Both the position numbers and the translations under genes were made by a program. Below are positions 13,700 through 15,223 of a DNA stretch of 15,223 bases, one piece after another (position 1 is the first letter of the stretch; the number at the start of each line of letters is the position of its first letter). The notes beneath the pieces were generated by a model. That model was not told the DNA's origin and made no database searches. It was given only the letters and a program-made list of their open reading frames with translations. Source of the DNA: Chloroflexota bacterium (lineage in GTDB: Bacteria > Chloroflexota > Dehalococcoidia > Lucifugimonadales > Australimonadaceae); the NCBI GenBank assembly GCA_022574265.1, contig JACZSI010000027.1:1-15223 (forward strand), in the 5' to 3' direction.

Positions 13700-14443
13700 A
13701 TGGCGAAGCTCCGTCACATCGCCTTCATCTCACCCGAGCCCCCCAGGCTCTTCGACTACTACCACCACCTCTTCGGCCTCGAGGAGGTCCGCGTCAGTCC
13801 CTCGGGCTCCGTGCACGTGATCGACGGGCTGTTCAACCTGGCGTTCCTGGCGCAGCAGGCGACGACCTCCGACTCGATGAACACGCACCGCGCCGACGGC
13901 CACGAGCTCGATCAGTCCACCGGCATCGCGCACTACGGCTTCGCCGTCGAGGACATCGACGAGGCGCTGGCCCGCTTCGACGAGAGCATCCAGCGCGGCG
14001 AGAGCCCCCAGAACGGGCGCCCGGCCGAGGTGCGCATCGTCGACCCGTGGGGCAACCAGGTGGACCTCTCCTCCCGCGGCTTCCTCGGCCGCGAGGAGCG
14101 CAAGCTGCCGGGCATCCGCCACGTCGTCGTCCAGACCGACGCGCCGGACGAGGCCCGCGCCTTCTACCGCTCCTCGTTCGACCTGGCCGAGGTCCCAGCC
14201 CCCTCCGGCGGCGCGACGTACCTCTCGGACGGCGACATGACGATGCGCTTCACGGCCGAGCACACCATCGACCGCCCCGGCATCCAGTACTTCGGCGTGC
14301 AGATCGACGACTGGGAGGGCACGCGGGCCCGCTTCGCCTCGCTCGGCGAGGAGCTGGGCGACCCGCCGCCCGCGGGCTCGGAGCGCATGATGACCGACCC
14401 CGAGGGCAACCACTTCGCCGTCTCGCTGGAGGGCTGGGGCTAG
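13700..14443 (+). CDS. Two-domain VOC (glyoxalase/dioxygenase fold) protein
   Basis: A 247-residue cytoplasmic protein with two vicinal-oxygen-chelate domains. The first (about 3-125) starts with LRHIAFIS and ends with IVDPWGNQVDLSS (113-125); H6 and the conserved H78 (IAHYGF) are candidate metal ligands. The second (about 136-247) starts with PGIRHVVVQTDAPDEARAFYRSSF and ends with TDPEGNHFAVSLEG (232-245). The repeated DPxGNxxxxS ending is typical of glyoxalase and extradiol-dioxygenase families. It is not closely similar to the VOC protein at 3442-4302. The ATG has GAGG 7 bases upstream. It stands between the asd operon and dapA, each with its own candidate promoter, so a role in lysine synthesis is not implied. 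Confidence 0.88.
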   Translation: MAKLRHIAFISPEPPRLFDYYHHLFGLEEVRVSPSGSVHVIDGLFNLAFLAQQATTSDSMNTHRADGHELDQSTGIAHYGFAVEDIDEALARFDESIQRGESPQNGRPAEVRIVDPWGNQVDLSSRGFLGREERKLPGIRHVVVQTDAPDEARAFYRSSFDLAEVPAPSGGATYLSDGDMTMRFTAEHTIDRPGIQYFGVQIDDWEGTRARFASLGEELGDPPPAGSERMMTDPEGNHFAVSLEGWG

Positions 14444-14451
14444 CGCTCTCC

Positions 14452-14480
14452 TTGCCGCCACGGCCCTGCCCCGCTAGAGT
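14452..14480 (+). promoter_or_regulatory. Candidate sigma70-type promoter of dapA
   Basis: TTGCCG (14452-14457) and TAGAGT (14475-14480) are separated by 17 bases, each 4/6 to consensus. The predicted start near 14487 leaves a short leader containing AAGGAG (14501-14506), the likely ribosome site for dapA. Confidence 0.45.
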
Positions 14481-14512
14481 TTGAGGGCAGGACTAGGGGG
14501 AAGGAGCGCACC

Positions 14513-15223
14513 GTGGTCGACATCGGCAGGCTCGTCACCGCCATGGTGACGCCCTTCGACCGCTCGGGCGAGGTCGACTACCCGCAGGCCAGGCGCCTGG
14601 CGAAAGCGCTCGTGGCGTCCGGCAGCGACGCGCTCGTCGTCACCGGGACCACCGGCGAGAACCCGGCGCTCTTCCACGAGGAGAACCACCGGCTGTGGGC
14701 CGAGGTGAAGGACGCCGTCGGCGACACGGCAGCGGTCATCGCGGGCTCCGGCACCAACGGCACCGGCGAGTCGATCGCGCTCGCGAAAGCGGCCGAGGAG
14801 GCGGGCGCCGACGCTCAGCTGTTGGTCGTGCCCTACTACAACAAGCCGCCGCAGGACGGGCTCTACGCCCACTTCAAGGCGATCGCGGAGGCTACGGCGC
14901 TGCCCTGCATCCTCTACAACGTGCCGAGCCGCACGATCACGAACATGACGGCGGAGACGACGCTGCGCCTGGCCCGCGACGTTCCGAACATCGTCGGCGT
15001 CAAGGAGGCCGGGGAGGTCGAGCAGGCGGCCGAGATCGTCGCCGGGGCGCCCGAGGGCTTCCGCGTCTGGAGCGGGAACGACAGCGACACGCTCCCGATG
15101 ATGCAGCGCGGCGCCTACGGGGTCGTCAGCGTGGCGTCGCACCTCGTCGGACGGCAGATCAAGCGCATGGTGGAGCTCGCGGCGGCCGGGGATATGGCGG
15201 CCGCCGAAGCCGAGCACGAGCGG
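14513..15223 (+). CDS. dapA: 4-Hydroxy-tetrahydrodipicolinate synthase (5' part)
   Basis: Condenses pyruvate and aspartate semialdehyde to open the lysine branch; DapB acts next. The window holds the first 237 residues of a family usually near 290, so about 55 are missing at the C-terminus. Key elements are VTGTTGENPAL (43-53, T46 and T47 of the proton relay), VVPYYNKPPQDGLYAHF (105-121), YNVPSR (135-140, relay Y135 and substrate-binding arginine), GVKEA (162-166) with Schiff-base lysine K164, and WSGNDSDTLP. Start is GTG at 14513, 6 bases after AAGGAG. KDPG-aldolase and N-acetylneuraminate lyase relatives share this fold, but the YNVPSR and Tyr/Lys pattern together with nearby dapB and asd favour DapA. 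Confidence 0.9.
   Translation, partial: MVDIGRLVTAMVTPFDRSGEVDYPQARRLAKALVASGSDALVVTGTTGENPALFHEENHRLWAEVKDAVGDTAAVIAGSGTNGTGESIALAKAAEEAGADAQLLVVPYYNKPPQDGLYAHFKAIAEATALPCILYNVPSRTITNMTAETTLRLARDVPNIVGVKEAGEVEQAAEIVAGAPEGFRVWSGNDSDTLPMMQRGAYGVVSVASHLVGRQIKRMVELAAAGDMAAAEAEHER

Overview
High-GC bacterial DNA, with about 15 tightly packed genes on both strands. The combination points to Chloroflexota, with Actinobacteria the less likely alternative. Evidence for this is the DUF3090 plus SCO1664-family pair, several VOC and fumarylacetoacetase-fold proteins, GTG starts, and short GC-rich interspersed palindromes between genes. The taxon is inferred from gene content and was not tested by any search.

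Left part, minus strand (1-4302). One cluster reads prs (PRPP synthetase), then a DUF3090 protein, then an SCO1664-family kinase-like protein that runs off the window edge. The last two share a TGATG stop/start. A second cluster reads a two-domain VOC protein, then purM (AIR synthetase), 4 bases apart. A double-hairpin palindromic repeat lies between the clusters and contains the purM stop codon. Together prs and purM (and purA on the other strand) serve purine nucleotide synthesis.

Centre, plus strand (4499-8089). Three genes are translationally coupled or 1 base apart: a glycosyltransferase-4-like protein that has lost key donor-binding residues, a paralogue with those residues intact that resembles trehalose glycosyltransferring synthase (TreT), and a ROK-family sugar kinase that has lost the family's three zinc-binding cysteines. 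A good sigma70-type promoter precedes the set. This is the most unusual part of the window and may be a trehalose/glucose module with a pseudo-enzyme partner.

Right part, plus strand (8090-15223). A 383-base intergenic region holds two different interspersed palindromic repeats, a candidate purA promoter and a leader hairpin. It is followed by purA (adenylosuccinate synthetase) and a fumarylacetoacetate-hydrolase-fold protein. A VapBC-like toxin-antitoxin pair with its own candidate promoter/operator comes next and runs, 9 bases later, into dapB and asd (lysine/diaminopimelate pathway). A small two-helix membrane protein without a normal start codon, a second two-domain VOC protein and the 5' part of dapA complete the window. 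dapB, asd and dapA encode three consecutive-pathway enzymes for diaminopimelate/lysine synthesis, interrupted by the small membrane protein and the VOC gene.

I saw no tRNA, rRNA, CRISPR array, transposase or phage gene.
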